From Paenibacillus oryzisoli (GTDB lineage Bacteria > Bacillota > Bacilli > Paenibacillales > NBRC-103111), in the NCBI RefSeq assembly GCF_001653565.1, contig NZ_LYPB01000089.1, forward strand, positions 100,851 through 164,850: DNA of 64,000 nt, read 5' to 3'. Position 1 is the first letter of the stretch, and the number at the start of each line of letters is the position of its first letter. The notes below the pieces were generated by a model. That model was given only the letters and a program-made list of their open reading frames with translations, did not search any database and had not been told where the DNA came from. The translations under genes were made by a program, and so were the position numbers. Positions 27,101 to 36,280 of this stretch are shown here, piece after piece.

Positions 27101-27147
27101 GAAAGAGCCATTGCAGATGTTAGAACTACGGATAATGTTTTCTTCAT
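24130..27147 (-). CDS. S-layer protein B with N-terminal SLH domains
   Basis: A 1005-residue exported protein with a signal peptide (about 1-24). SLH domains lie at about 28-82 (LKDEMNRAQFAKV), 91-147 (GKVTKEQLATFLVRV) and 160-203 (degenerate), followed by many Ig-like beta modules. It has the same length as gene C upstream, and by eye nearly all residues are identical; many DNA differences are synonymous. It has its own promoter-like leader, a good ribosome site (TAGGAGG) and its own terminator. It probably forms or contributes to the S-layer lattice. Confidence 0.94.
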   Translation of the reverse strand: MKKTLSVVLTSAMALSMFSAVAFGKTSADFTDLKDLDAATQTKFDAMIAAGIFDGVSDTTFGLKDEMNRAQFAKVAALIMGLEVNKDLTTSSFTDVSVTDPANGYALPYIEALKTANVTDGYAEGQYNPAGKVTKEQLATFLVRVLDKDAEAKALTGTDATVSGWAQGYVAEALALKVLANNADGTFGGITNATRDLLVTGAYEAKQQYVPAGKVSVTEAKATGVYKATVTFNKPVDTTKAVVSLTKGTLAVSATTTWSEDKKVATLTTDTKIGEGEYTATVSGLDAATVEKTTATFSAKDEQVSKIDFVNAGDTVAYSKNAVIKLKAENQYGEAVSMGTSSFTALVSGQAPASFKKDAAGNLVITADITGSGISQGNGIVPVTVYLNNSNITVSKNFKVGTVPILSKIETGAVTYSNDATKLVAADETASIALNLFDQYGNPITKGQFVSGEIAASNINPVITPYEQNLEIVKAGSSFATADLFDENDNARVQVKLIAKVDKTADYTVNIYGGSSSATATVSVSAANLPTKVEFDTSAVTLAANDASVYVPLNVTDANGNKLSAQDIVDNKDRMNFSVTNGTWSIQPTGSDKGKLKLTFTTNNVVGTKVYVTGQINQSQSNTFVQTSIPVQDARIAERITVSEEPAAKAILGASDDVEFQLKDQYGKDISDIDSNIANANGQTSNYRIKVEVTTEGTGTAAAPKTAHAPTVVTGAPANVTTYYYDNTQFDDFSNGFNLTSTSGSEGKVTVKAVIEKASNGTSNYSDYSSAVTRAFEAVKSDTALTYSIDTVGTLFAAQDKLTAGFTSGEALTAGNSQFDKKVTVIAKDSAGNKVILPSNYVRGISSSDPSVLAVDGDGTDAYVLGNKAGSATVSAVVYTNKGETINLTQEVTVKADAIAVEKLVAGETSATYTGLGYAYTYFTDGDDTLKVTDQYGIEYKNADIAKYDAVLGLRYTVSVVSGTGNVDLDAKTGEITAVGTDVQEFLITAVSPNGKSVQVLVARP

Positions 27148-27473
27148 AAAGGGTATTTCCTCCTAATATTTAAAAGTTTTTTATAAAAACTTATAACCAA
27201 CAGAGCGACTTTTGGATTTTCTCGATATAATATCGTTTAGCATTCCGTGTAGCACTTCGTGTATCATCTCGTCTACAAACTTAGTATACGACACTATATA
27301 CTACATATCACTGCTAAGTATTTTCCAAAAGTATTCCCTATCACTCTCGCTACTTAGCTATAAGTTAATTTTAATGCCCAATTGTAAATAAAATAAGAAA
27401 GGCAACTTAATACTGGCTAAAAATTTGCTTAAAAATTTCTGAATGCAAATCAAAATATTGTTAAAACGCCAAT
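27148..27473. other. Leader and upstream region of S-layer gene B
   Basis: No gene is supported. About 180 bases form a leader nearly identical to that of gene C, including TAGGAGG, an AT-rich TTATAAGTTTTTATAA segment and the promoter-like block. The remainder is AT-rich sequence of no recognised type. Confidence 0.6.
27283..27311 (-). promoter_or_regulatory. Candidate promoter of S-layer gene B
   Basis: GTGATA and TATACT are separated by 17 bases on the minus strand. The block GTCGTATACTAAGTTTGTAG containing the -10 is conserved exactly or nearly so before gene C, which supports function. Confidence 0.5.
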
Positions 27474-27501
27474 AAATAAAGACCCCGAGGGGTCTTTATT
27501 T
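27474..27501 (-). terminator. Terminator of S-layer gene C
   Basis: A perfect 13-bp inverted repeat AAATAAAGACCCC/GGGGTCTTTATTT lies about 15 bases past the stop of gene C. Confidence 0.92.
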
Positions 27502-27516
27502 ATACTTACTTTTCTA

Positions 27517-30500
27517 TTATGGTCTAGCTACCAATACTTGAACGGATTTACCATTCGGTGCAATTGCTGTAACTAAGAACTCTTGTACATCATTACCAAC
27601 TGCTGTAATTTGGCCTGTTTTTGCATTTAGTTCAACAGCGCCAGTTCCGCTTACTACAGATACTGTGTAACGTAAACCTAGAACTGCATCATATTTTGCA
27701 ATATCAGCATTTTTGTATTCAATTCCGTATTGGTCTGTCACTTTCAGTGTATCATCGCCATCTGTGAAGTAAGTGTACGCATATCCAAGACCTGTATATG
27801 TTGCACTTGTTGCCCCAGCCACAAGCTTATCTACTGCAATTGCATCCGCTTTTACAGTAACTTCTTGCGTCAAGTTAATTGTTTCACCTTTGTTCGTGTA
27901 TACTACTGCAGATAGTGTAGCTGATCCTGCTTTGTTACCAAGTACATAAGCATCTGTTCCATCTCCGTCTACTGCAAGTACAGATGGGTCAGAGCTTGAA
28001 ATACCACGTACATTGTTTGAAGGAAGAATAACTTTATTACCCGCTGAATCTTTCGCGATTACAGTTACTTTTTTATCAAATTGGCTGTTACCCGCTGTTA
28101 ATGCTTCTCCTGAGGTAAAGCCTGCTGTTAATTTATCTTGCGCTGCGAACAACGTCCCTACCGTGTCGATAGAATACGTTAAAGCTGTGTCAGACTTAAC
28201 TGCCTCAAATGTACGCGTTACTGCTGAAGAGTAATCAGAGTAGTTGCTAGTTCCATTGGATGCTTTCTCAATAACTGCTTTAACAGTTACTTTACCTTCA
28301 CTACCTGAAGTAGATGTTAAGTTAAATCCATTGCTGAAGTCATCAAATTGCGTATTGTCGTAGTAGTATGTTGTTACATTGGCCGGTGCTCCTGTTACTG
28401 CTGTTGGTGCATGTGCCGTTTTTGGTGCCGCTGCTGTACCAGCACCTTCGGTTGTCACTTCGACTTTAATACGGTAGTTAGATGTTTGACCATTTGCATT
28501 TGCGATGTTGGAATCGATATCAGAAATATCTTTACCGTATTGATCTTTCAATTGGAATTCAACGTCATCAGATGCACCAAGGATAGCTTTAGCTGCTGGC
28601 TCTTCCGTAACTGTAATACGTTCAGCGATCCGTGCATCTTGTACTGGAATGCTTGTTTGTACAAACGTGTTGGATTGCGATTGGTTAATTTGACCTGTTA
28701 CATACACTTTCGTTCCCACTACGTTGTCTGTTGTAAAGCTCAATTTCAATTTCCCTTTATTTGTACCAGTAGGTTGAATTGACCACGTACCATTTGTAAC
28801 ACTAAAATTCATACGGTCTTTGTTGTCTACAATATCTTGCGCGCTAAGTTTGTTTCCATTCGCATCAGTTACATTTAAAGGTACATACACGCTTGCATCA
28901 TTTGATGCTAGTGTAACAGCGGAAGTATCAAACTCAACTTTTGCTGGCAAGTTAGCCGCACTTACGCTTACTGTCGCTGTCGCAGATGAAGAACCACCAT
29001 AGATATTTACTGTGTAATCAGCAGTTTTATCAACTTTTGCTTTTAATTTCACTTGTACACGAGCATTGTCATTCTCATCGAATAAGTCACCCGCTGCAAA
29101 AGATGAACCTGCTTTGACGATTTCAAGGTTTTGCTCATATGGTGTAATGACTGGGTTGATATTACTTGCTGCGATTTCTCCAGATACGAATTGCCCTTTA
29201 GTAATTGGGTTACCATATTGGTCAAATAAGTCCAGAGCAACTGAAGCTTTTTCATCTGCTGCTACCAATTTTGTTCCGTTATTAGAGTAAGTAACTGCAC
29301 CTGTCTCGATTTTACTTAGAATCGGCACTGTACCTACTTTAAAGTTTTTAGATACTGTTACATTGCTATTATTCAAGTAAACTGTCACAGGAACAATTCC
29401 GTTACCTTGACTAATTCCAGATCCTGTAATATCAGCAGTAATTACTAAGTTACCCGCTGCATCTTTTTTGAAACTTGCCGGAGCTTGCCCAGATACTAGT
29501 GCTGTAAAACTTGAAGTTCCCATAGAAACAGCTTCGCCATATTGGTTCTCAGCTTTCAATTTAATAACAGCATTTTTGCTGTAAGCTACAGTATCCCCAG
29601 CATTTACGAAATCAATTTTGCTAACTTGCTCCTCTTTAGCAGTAAAAGTAGCAGTAGTCTTCTCTACAGTTGCTGCATCAAGACCTGAAACAGTCGCTTT
29701 ATACTCACCTTCACCAATTTTCGTGTCAGTTGTTAGTGTCGCGACTTTTTTATCTTCAGACCAAGTTGTCGTTGCAGAAACAGCAAGTGTCCCTTTTGTT
29801 AAAGATACTACTGCTTTAGTTGTATCAACTGGTTTATTAAACGTTACAGTCGCTTTATACACACCTGTCGCTTTTGCTTCTGTTACGGAAACTTTACCAG
29901 CTGGTACGTATTGTTGTTTCGCTTCGTATGCACCAGTTACAAGAAGTTCACGAACTGCATTAGTTGTGCCGCCGAAAGTGCCGTCTGCATTGTTGGAAAG
30001 AACTTTCAATGCAAGTGCTTCAGCAACATAACCTTGTGCCCAACCAGAAACTGTTTTGTCTGTGCCAGTCAATGCTTTTGCTTCTGCATCTTTACCAAGA
30101 ACACGAACCAAGAAAGTAGCTAGTTGTTCTTTTGTTACTTTACCAGCCGGGTTGTACTGGCCTTCTGCATAACCATCAGTTACATTAGCAGTTTTCAAAG
30201 CTTCGATGTAAGGAAGTGCATAGCCATTCGCTGGGTCGGTTACACTAACGTCAGTGAAGCTTGATGTTTTAAGATCTTTATTTACTTCAAGACCCATGAT
30301 CAAAGCTGCCACTTTAGCGAATTGTGCGCGGTTCATTTCTTCTTTAAGACCAAATGTTGTGTCGCTTACGCCATCAAAGATTTCAGCGGAGATCATCGCG
30401 TCAAACTTTGCTTTTGTTGCTGCATCAAGGTCTTTCAAATCCGTGAAATCAGCAGATGTTTTACCAAAAGCTACAGCTGAGAACATGGAAAAAGCCATTG

Positions 30501-30534
30501 CGGACGTAAGAACTACGGATAAAGTTTTCTTCAT
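27517..30534 (-). CDS. S-layer protein C with N-terminal SLH domains
   Basis: A 1005-residue paralogue of gene B with the same architecture: signal peptide, three SLH domains (about 28-82, 91-147 and 160-203) and Ig-like modules to the end. Visible differences from B are scattered single substitutions, such as KAKFDAMISAEIF against QTKFDAMIAAGIF in SLH1 and SNNVRG against SNYVRG near the C-terminus. The two may be alternative lattice subunits or a dosage duplication. The leader, about 170 bases, is shared with gene B. Confidence 0.94.
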   Translation of the reverse strand: MKKTLSVVLTSAMAFSMFSAVAFGKTSADFTDLKDLDAATKAKFDAMISAEIFDGVSDTTFGLKEEMNRAQFAKVAALIMGLEVNKDLKTSSFTDVSVTDPANGYALPYIEALKTANVTDGYAEGQYNPAGKVTKEQLATFLVRVLGKDAEAKALTGTDKTVSGWAQGYVAEALALKVLSNNADGTFGGTTNAVRELLVTGAYEAKQQYVPAGKVSVTEAKATGVYKATVTFNKPVDTTKAVVSLTKGTLAVSATTTWSEDKKVATLTTDTKIGEGEYKATVSGLDAATVEKTTATFTAKEEQVSKIDFVNAGDTVAYSKNAVIKLKAENQYGEAVSMGTSSFTALVSGQAPASFKKDAAGNLVITADITGSGISQGNGIVPVTVYLNNSNVTVSKNFKVGTVPILSKIETGAVTYSNNGTKLVAADEKASVALDLFDQYGNPITKGQFVSGEIAASNINPVITPYEQNLEIVKAGSSFAAGDLFDENDNARVQVKLKAKVDKTADYTVNIYGGSSSATATVSVSAANLPAKVEFDTSAVTLASNDASVYVPLNVTDANGNKLSAQDIVDNKDRMNFSVTNGTWSIQPTGTNKGKLKLSFTTDNVVGTKVYVTGQINQSQSNTFVQTSIPVQDARIAERITVTEEPAAKAILGASDDVEFQLKDQYGKDISDIDSNIANANGQTSNYRIKVEVTTEGAGTAAAPKTAHAPTAVTGAPANVTTYYYDNTQFDDFSNGFNLTSTSGSEGKVTVKAVIEKASNGTSNYSDYSSAVTRTFEAVKSDTALTYSIDTVGTLFAAQDKLTAGFTSGEALTAGNSQFDKKVTVIAKDSAGNKVILPSNNVRGISSSDPSVLAVDGDGTDAYVLGNKAGSATLSAVVYTNKGETINLTQEVTVKADAIAVDKLVAGATSATYTGLGYAYTYFTDGDDTLKVTDQYGIEYKNADIAKYDAVLGLRYTVSVVSGTGAVELNAKTGQITAVGNDVQEFLVTAIAPNGKSVQVLVARP

Positions 30535-30675
30535 AAAGTGTGTTTCCTCCTAATATTTTAAAGTTTTTTTGTTATAAAAACTTATAACCAACGGGGCGAC
30601 TTTTGAATCCTTTTGCTCGATGAGCTCTGATTCACTTTCGTGTAGCTTCGCGTCTATCACCTCGGCTACAAACTT

Positions 30676-30704
30676 AGTATACGACACTCTATACTACATT
30701 TCAT
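30676..30704 (-). promoter_or_regulatory. Candidate promoter of S-layer gene C
   Basis: ATGAAA and TATACT are separated by 17 bases on the minus strand, in the same conserved block as before gene B and about 140 bases upstream of the start codon. Confidence 0.5.
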
Positions 30705-30759
30705 TGATAAGTATTTTCCAAATGATAAAGTGCAACCTTTTCAAAAATGGCCTAAAACA

Positions 30760-30803
30760 AAAAAGAGATCCAAGCCCCAGATTCGGCTGTTGGATCTCTT
30801 TTT
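30760..30803 (-). terminator. Terminator of the 1314-residue SLH protein gene
   Basis: A 12-bp outer stem AAAGAGATCCAA/TTGGATCTCTTT with an inner GCC/GGC pair is followed by T residues on the minus strand, 14 bases past the stop. Confidence 0.9.
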
Positions 30804-30816
30804 ATTAGAAGTTGCT

Positions 30817-33800
30817 TTATGGAACCATCTTTTGTTGTTTCATAACACGATATCCGATTATGGATGCTTGGGCACGTGTTAGTAGCTCAGTTGGGTCAAA
30901 TCGCACTGTTTCTTTCTTTTCTCCTGGAAGCAATGTATTCGGAATACCTTCAATGAGCCCAGCTTTAGACACAGCTTCAACAGCAGGTCTGGAATATGAC
31001 TCAATTCGATCTCCATCTGTGAACGCTTTTTGCAACGTAACGAGAGATTTAGCAAGATCAGTGTTCATTTTCATTTCAGCCGCTCTGGCTATCATTACAG
31101 CAGCATCTTGACGCGTAATGGATCCTCCTGGATTAAATCGATTACTCGCCTGACCACGGATAATCCCAGCTCTTGCAGCTGTCTCGATGTACTTGTAGTC
31201 GTAAAGCATACCAATTGCGTTATCGATTTTCAGAACATCGGAGAAAGTTGAGTTACCAGCATAATTCAAAGGAAGTTTAAAAATCTTGACTAATACTTGA
31301 GCAAACTCGCCACGTGTAATGTAGTCATTCGGGCCAAATGAGAACGTAGTTTTTGCTCTCATTAATCCTTTGGAGTACAGTGTCTCGAGCTCAGTTCTTG
31401 CGAATGAGTGCCCCGTCATATCATCGAAGCTACGATCCATGTACATGACTTGATAGTAGCCGAACTTCCGGAATGGCACTGTGATCGTATTGTTTTTGTT
31501 ATCTACAACGCCGCCGAGGTTCTTCCAGCCATAGTCTGTTGTATTTGAATAATTCGCATAAATATCATAGAAGAATACAGTAATGTACTTGCCAGCATCT
31601 TGACGGATGGACTGATCAAACTGTAGTGTCAGTTCTCCATCTTGCGTAGGTACAACGATCTCATCATTCAGACGGTTAAAATAGGCTCTTCCTGAATTCG
31701 TAGTGTCATATGGATCAACACCAGTGCCATTAAGTCCTTTTGTTAAGTCTTCAGGTGTTGTCGTAGTTGAGTTAGGTGCTGGAATGAAACCTGCGTCCAT
31801 ATAGTAGAGATTACTTGCTGAATGGAAGGTATCCTCAACAACTTTGACATTAATCTTGGATTTATAGTATCCATTCGGCACTGGAAATAATGCTTTATCT
31901 ACTCGGCCATCATCAGTATCCGCGATACCAAACAATATCTTACGTCCTGTTGTAATATACTGATTGTTATTGCTATCGGGTACATTTCTCATTAGTTTAG
32001 TGTCTTTAGGGAAAGATAGCTGTAGACCACTATTAAAGAGTTTAAACTTCGTATTCATATTTTGAAGCGTTGCTGCACCCTGAACATTGGTATTGGTATT
32101 GAAAAGAATAAAACTACCATTCACCTTAGCCCCGTTACGATTAATCGTAAACTTAATTTGGTTTGCACCAGGCTTCAAATTAGTGACTTGATATAAATAT
32201 TGATCCACAGAATTCACTGTACGTTTGGTTGCTTCATTTTTATCGAACAAAACACTTTCAGCGTTCTCAGCTTCAATAATGATATTATAAAAATCACTAT
32301 TAATGTTGGATTGCAACTCCCCTTTAGGATTCTTAATCAAGAGGGGTTGGACAACCGTGTAAGGAACATTCTGTCTTGTAATCGTAATAGACTTCGTTGC
32401 TGTGATATTGGAATTGTTGGTGATTCTAAACTCAAAAACAACATCAGAGTCATCCAGTAATTTAAATGCTGTTGTTTTAAAGTTTGTACTGCTAATCGAT
32501 GTAAAATAATTAGTGCCAGCGGAAGTCACGGATTGTGAGTTCGGCGTTTGATCAATAACAGCAATCGAGCTGGAACTGCCTATCGTTTGCTGATAGACCA
32601 GCGCATCTCCCTTGGCATCTTTCGTATGCACAACTAGCGTTAAAGCTTTAATGGGTGACGCCACGCCATTCGCATCTAGACTTGAATATAACCCGTCAAA
32701 TGATACAGTACGCTGTGTAGTGGTATACGTATCTGGATTGCTGTTTGCTATGAATTGAATTCCCGAAGTACCACTTTCCACTGGTTTAATAGCCGTAAAT
32801 TGAGGAGCGTCTGTTGAGAATAAATAGATGTCATAGGACTGCTCAGTGATAAATACATTATTGACGTAAATTTTGAACTTCAACGTATTTTTGCCTTCAA
32901 CCATTACCTTCGTGAGATCAGCATTAAATAAAGTCAATGGTAATGTGAATGTATTCAATGTCCCTGGAACTGTTGGTGTAGAAGGGACTTTCCCAAATAT
33001 CGCTTCAACAGTTCTAGAATCTAGTGTATAAACACTCTCATTTAAAGATACTTCCACCTTATTAACAGGTACCGCGGGGGCAGTTACTGGATCTTGATAG
33101 AAGTTAACAAGTCTACCCGAAATACATGCTTCTGTCGCTCCACATGTTAGATTCTTAATATTCTTGATCGTCATGCTGTTAGAGATATTATTAACCAGAA
33201 CATAAGGAGCGTTACTGATGTTCAACTTATAATCAACCGTGCTATATCGCGTTGTTCCCGTAGAGTCACTATAAAGCTCGATACTCAATTTCTTGTAGCC
33301 GTCAGTTAAACCTTGCAACCTAAGGTCATACTTAAATAACTGGGCTACGGAATCCCATGTTCCTACAATTGGATCAGGGTAATAAACGCCATCAATCAGA
33401 GCTTTAACTGCAAGTGTTTTGTCATTTGCATACACATGAATGTCAGCTGGAAGCTCATTAACAAGCGTTGCATCACTTAGGCTAAGTTCATTTTCAATCG
33501 TTCCATTACTTATTGTTGATCTATCAATGTAAGGATGACTAGGATCAACATATTTGAATTTATATTCTGTTATAGCTGGAATTAAGCTATTCGTAACATC
33601 TCTAAAAGTAAATGTTAGACGTTGCTCATTCGCCGCGACAGAAGTAATGTTAGGTATCGCAATCTTCAAGTCTTTAACTAGATATTCGTTGCTACGAGAC
33701 AATGAAGTATTTTTAGATGCTGAGTAGGTAACTCCCGATACTGTTACTGGCGAAAAGTCAACTCCCCCTAGATCAATTGTAGCCACGGAAGCGTCGTTAA

Positions 33801-34761
33801 CTGCCACATCTACATAGCGGTATCGCAATGACCCTGATGCTTCCAAATCGCTTTTTACGCTAGCTGTGAAAGTCAAAGCACTTGTTTGGAATGTTGGAAT
33901 CGTAATTAAATCCTTTTGAGGCAGTGTAGCTAATGTATCTTGTATTTTCCCGTTAAAAGCAAACGGTTGACCATTATCGTACCAAAGTTTTTTGACTACT
34001 TGATATTTATTCGTATCATTACTCGCAATAAAGTTGATGATGTTGTCACCTGGATTCAAACAGAAACTGGTAACAGATGCACAAGTCGATGCAGATTTGT
34101 TCTTATCATCCCCAGTAAAATAAAAGTAACCATCATTACTTTTAAAGCCTTGTTTAGGCAGACTATCGCCAGTTAATGTAGCTTGAACAGCATTAGCATT
34201 GGATGCCTTCGTTTTAATTTGAATACCTGTCGTCCCAGCTTTCAAAGGACCGCGATCGACTGGATAGATCTTTCCATCTTCCAGTTGAGCGTTATTTACC
34301 GTAATATCGGATAAATTGGTCGTTGGAGCATAGTACAACCATCCTGGTGCAGAAGCAATAGCATTAGAATCTCCTAGGTAAACAACGACTTTATTCAAAC
34401 CCTCTGTTAACTGAATATTATCGAATTTAACTAGATTGGTTGCAGTAACAACCGCTTTATTATTCTTCTCTGTTGACACCGCGCCTGAATTCATGTTCGT
34501 AATCTCGAAATAAATGGATGGAATCTGCGAATCTGTTACATTGGTTGTTTCTACATTTAATGTGAAAGGTAATTGCGTAATTCGGGTAACTAAGTTGTTA
34601 TCCTTCGGCTTGGCTAAGGATGTGCCGGCATTATCCGTGTCCGTGTATAAATTTTTGATAACTAGCGTTGAAGCTGCACTCGCTGTCATCGCAGGCATTA
34701 AACTAATCATCAATGACATGATCAACAGTATGCTTGCTAATTTGGTCCGTAATCGTTTCAA
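30817..34761 (-). CDS. Large exported protein with C-terminal SLH domains
   Basis: A 1314-residue protein with a signal peptide (about 1-30, MKRLRTKLASILLIMSLMIS then ASA). About 1,080 residues of beta-rich, Ser/Thr/Asn-rich modules show no enzymatic motif that I recognise. Three SLH domains occupy the last 190 residues (YITRGEFAQVLVKIF, SITRQDAAVMIARAA, LLTRAQASIIGYRVM). The SLH position is opposite to that of the three S-layer proteins downstream. Two Cys pairs occur (near TCASVTSFC and LTCGATEACISG), uncommon in S-layer proteins. It is likely wall-anchored; its partner or substrate is unknown. Confidence 0.9.
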   Translation of the reverse strand: MKRLRTKLASILLIMSLMISLMPAMTASAASTLVIKNLYTDTDNAGTSLAKPKDNNLVTRITQLPFTLNVETTNVTDSQIPSIYFEITNMNSGAVSTEKNNKAVVTATNLVKFDNIQLTEGLNKVVVYLGDSNAIASAPGWLYYAPTTNLSDITVNNAQLEDGKIYPVDRGPLKAGTTGIQIKTKASNANAVQATLTGDSLPKQGFKSNDGYFYFTGDDKNKSASTCASVTSFCLNPGDNIINFIASNDTNKYQVVKKLWYDNGQPFAFNGKIQDTLATLPQKDLITIPTFQTSALTFTASVKSDLEASGSLRYRYVDVAVNDASVATIDLGGVDFSPVTVSGVTYSASKNTSLSRSNEYLVKDLKIAIPNITSVAANEQRLTFTFRDVTNSLIPAITEYKFKYVDPSHPYIDRSTISNGTIENELSLSDATLVNELPADIHVYANDKTLAVKALIDGVYYPDPIVGTWDSVAQLFKYDLRLQGLTDGYKKLSIELYSDSTGTTRYSTVDYKLNISNAPYVLVNNISNSMTIKNIKNLTCGATEACISGRLVNFYQDPVTAPAVPVNKVEVSLNESVYTLDSRTVEAIFGKVPSTPTVPGTLNTFTLPLTLFNADLTKVMVEGKNTLKFKIYVNNVFITEQSYDIYLFSTDAPQFTAIKPVESGTSGIQFIANSNPDTYTTTQRTVSFDGLYSSLDANGVASPIKALTLVVHTKDAKGDALVYQQTIGSSSSIAVIDQTPNSQSVTSAGTNYFTSISSTNFKTTAFKLLDDSDVVFEFRITNNSNITATKSITITRQNVPYTVVQPLLIKNPKGELQSNINSDFYNIIIEAENAESVLFDKNEATKRTVNSVDQYLYQVTNLKPGANQIKFTINRNGAKVNGSFILFNTNTNVQGAATLQNMNTKFKLFNSGLQLSFPKDTKLMRNVPDSNNNQYITTGRKILFGIADTDDGRVDKALFPVPNGYYKSKINVKVVEDTFHSASNLYYMDAGFIPAPNSTTTTPEDLTKGLNGTGVDPYDTTNSGRAYFNRLNDEIVVPTQDGELTLQFDQSIRQDAGKYITVFFYDIYANYSNTTDYGWKNLGGVVDNKNNTITVPFRKFGYYQVMYMDRSFDDMTGHSFARTELETLYSKGLMRAKTTFSFGPNDYITRGEFAQVLVKIFKLPLNYAGNSTFSDVLKIDNAIGMLYDYKYIETAARAGIIRGQASNRFNPGGSITRQDAAVMIARAAEMKMNTDLAKSLVTLQKAFTDGDRIESYSRPAVEAVSKAGLIEGIPNTLLPGEKKETVRFDPTELLTRAQASIIGYRVMKQQKMVP

Positions 34762-34989
34762 AACAAGTTCCTCCTTATGTAATCTAAATGTTATTAGCTG
34801 TTATGTGGGGACGGATTGTACCACTTATCAATCATCACTTACTAGATTTCGACAATCCCTCCCAAATTCTTCTATCATTCTACATGATTAGACGCGGCTA
34901 ATCGCCAAAAGTTACAAGTTACTGTATATTACTTATCGGTTGATTGCAGGTAAATGTTTAGAGAAAGAAAGGTTTTTCCTTATAAATAC

Positions 34990-35016
34990 AAAAAATCCAG
35001 CCACAAGGGCTGGATT
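34990..35016 (-). terminator. Terminator of tagO
   Basis: A 9-bp stem AATCCAGCC/GGCTGGATT is followed by six T residues on the minus strand, 24 bases past the tagO stop. Confidence 0.9.
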
Positions 35017-35039
35017 ACATACTTGCTATAAATGAGAAG

Positions 35040-36149
35040 TTACTTACCTACACGATCGCTCTGTACTTGCTTACCAACTAGTTTTTGCAGGAAGTTGATT
35101 ACAGGCTTACGGCTTTTGCTAATAATACCGATAGCTTCTGCCCCAACTAGCATAACAAGAAAGAGCGCAACGATGATCATAATAAGTCCCCACGTGGAAT
35201 CTTGGGAAATAAATACCGAGCAGACAACCGCGCTACCACCGAAAATAGCAGCAATTCCATAGATGATCAGGACGCTTGTACGATGGCTGAACCCCATTTG
35301 CAATAAGCAGTGATGCAAGTGGCTTTTGTCCGGTGCCGAGATCGGCAGTTTATTCACATAACGGCGAAGCATCGCGAAGAATGTATCAGATAAGGGCACA
35401 CCTAAAATCATAATCGGGATTAACAGTGAAACAACAGCGGCTTGCTTAAAGCCGAGAATCGAAAGTGTCGCAAGGGCGAAGCCCAGGAACAAGGCGCCGG
35501 AGTCGCCCATGAAGATTTTGGCCGGATGGAAGTTAAAGAACATAAAGCCTGAAATACTTCCTAGCAAAATCACACAAAGTAAAATTACCGTGACATTCCC
35601 CATCATTAAGGCAAGAATCAGAATTGTAGTTGTTGCAATACCCGACACACCTGCCGACAAGCCATCAAGGCCATCAATCAAGTTAACTGCATTGGATACA
35701 CCAACAATCCATACGATCGTAATCGGGATACTCAACCAACCAATTGGCAAGTTTGTTTCACCAAACGGAATATTGACCAAATCTATTTTGAGTCCAAAAG
35801 AAACAACGATACAGGCAGCGATAAGCTGTCCTAGCAGCTTCCATTTGGGAGATAATTGAAAGCGATCATCCAGAGCACCTGTGACAACAATCACAAAGCC
35901 TCCGAGCAGAAGTCCAAAAGCAGCATCCGAGTTCACGGCATCAAGTGCTGGAGAGACGACGAAATAAGCTCCGACGAACGCAAGGAAAATCGCTAATCCT
36001 CCTAGACGCGGCATAATTCGCGTATGTACCTTCCGGTGGTTGGGGGCATCAACGGCTCCTACCCAGAAGGCAAATTTTTTGACCAGGGGTGTCAGCAACA
36101 ACGCCATAACGCACGCAGCAATAAACCCTATCGCATATAATCCATACAT
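35040..36149 (-). CDS. tagO: Undecaprenyl-phosphate GlcNAc-1-phosphate transferase (TagO/WecA family)
   Basis: A polytopic membrane enzyme of 369 residues that loads GlcNAc-1-P from UDP-GlcNAc onto undecaprenyl phosphate, the first step of wall polymer synthesis. Family motifs are DDRFQLSP, NLIDGLDGLSAG, MGDSGALFLGF and the HLHHCLLQMGFSHR histidine motif. About ten membrane segments are visible. I start at MYGLYAIGF (36149); the upstream extension to 36242 lacks a ribosome site. With tagA and csaB upstream it fits a secondary wall polymer pathway. Confidence 0.94.
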   Translation of the reverse strand: MYGLYAIGFIAACVMALLLTPLVKKFAFWVGAVDAPNHRKVHTRIMPRLGGLAIFLAFVGAYFVVSPALDAVNSDAAFGLLLGGFVIVVTGALDDRFQLSPKWKLLGQLIAACIVVSFGLKIDLVNIPFGETNLPIGWLSIPITIVWIVGVSNAVNLIDGLDGLSAGVSGIATTTILILALMMGNVTVILLCVILLGSISGFMFFNFHPAKIFMGDSGALFLGFALATLSILGFKQAAVVSLLIPIMILGVPLSDTFFAMLRRYVNKLPISAPDKSHLHHCLLQMGFSHRTSVLIIYGIAAIFGGSAVVCSVFISQDSTWGLIMIIVALFLVMLVGAEAIGIISKSRKPVINFLQKLVGKQVQSDRVGK

Positions 36150-36280
36150 GTCTTCTTCACAGCTCCTCTTATCATGGGTGGCAGGTCTCCGCCGAAATGA
36201 ATTATACTCCCATTCCGTCACAAATACTACTGCTAAATTCATCTGAAATGACCGTTTTCAGCCAATTTTCAAAGATATTT

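Larger units (their letters stand above)
24130..27330 (-). repeat. Tandem duplication, downstream copy (gene B plus leader)
   Basis: Gene B and about 180 bases of its upstream leader and promoter match the unit at 27,517-30,720. Starts and stops of the two genes are both offset by 3,387 bases. The terminators are not conserved. Confidence 0.85.
27517..30720 (-). repeat. Tandem duplication, upstream copy (gene C plus leader)
   Basis: This unit pairs with 24,130-27,330. Blocks of more than 40 identical bases alternate with blocks carrying frequent third-position changes, a pattern expected from an older duplication with patchy gene conversion. Confidence 0.85.
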
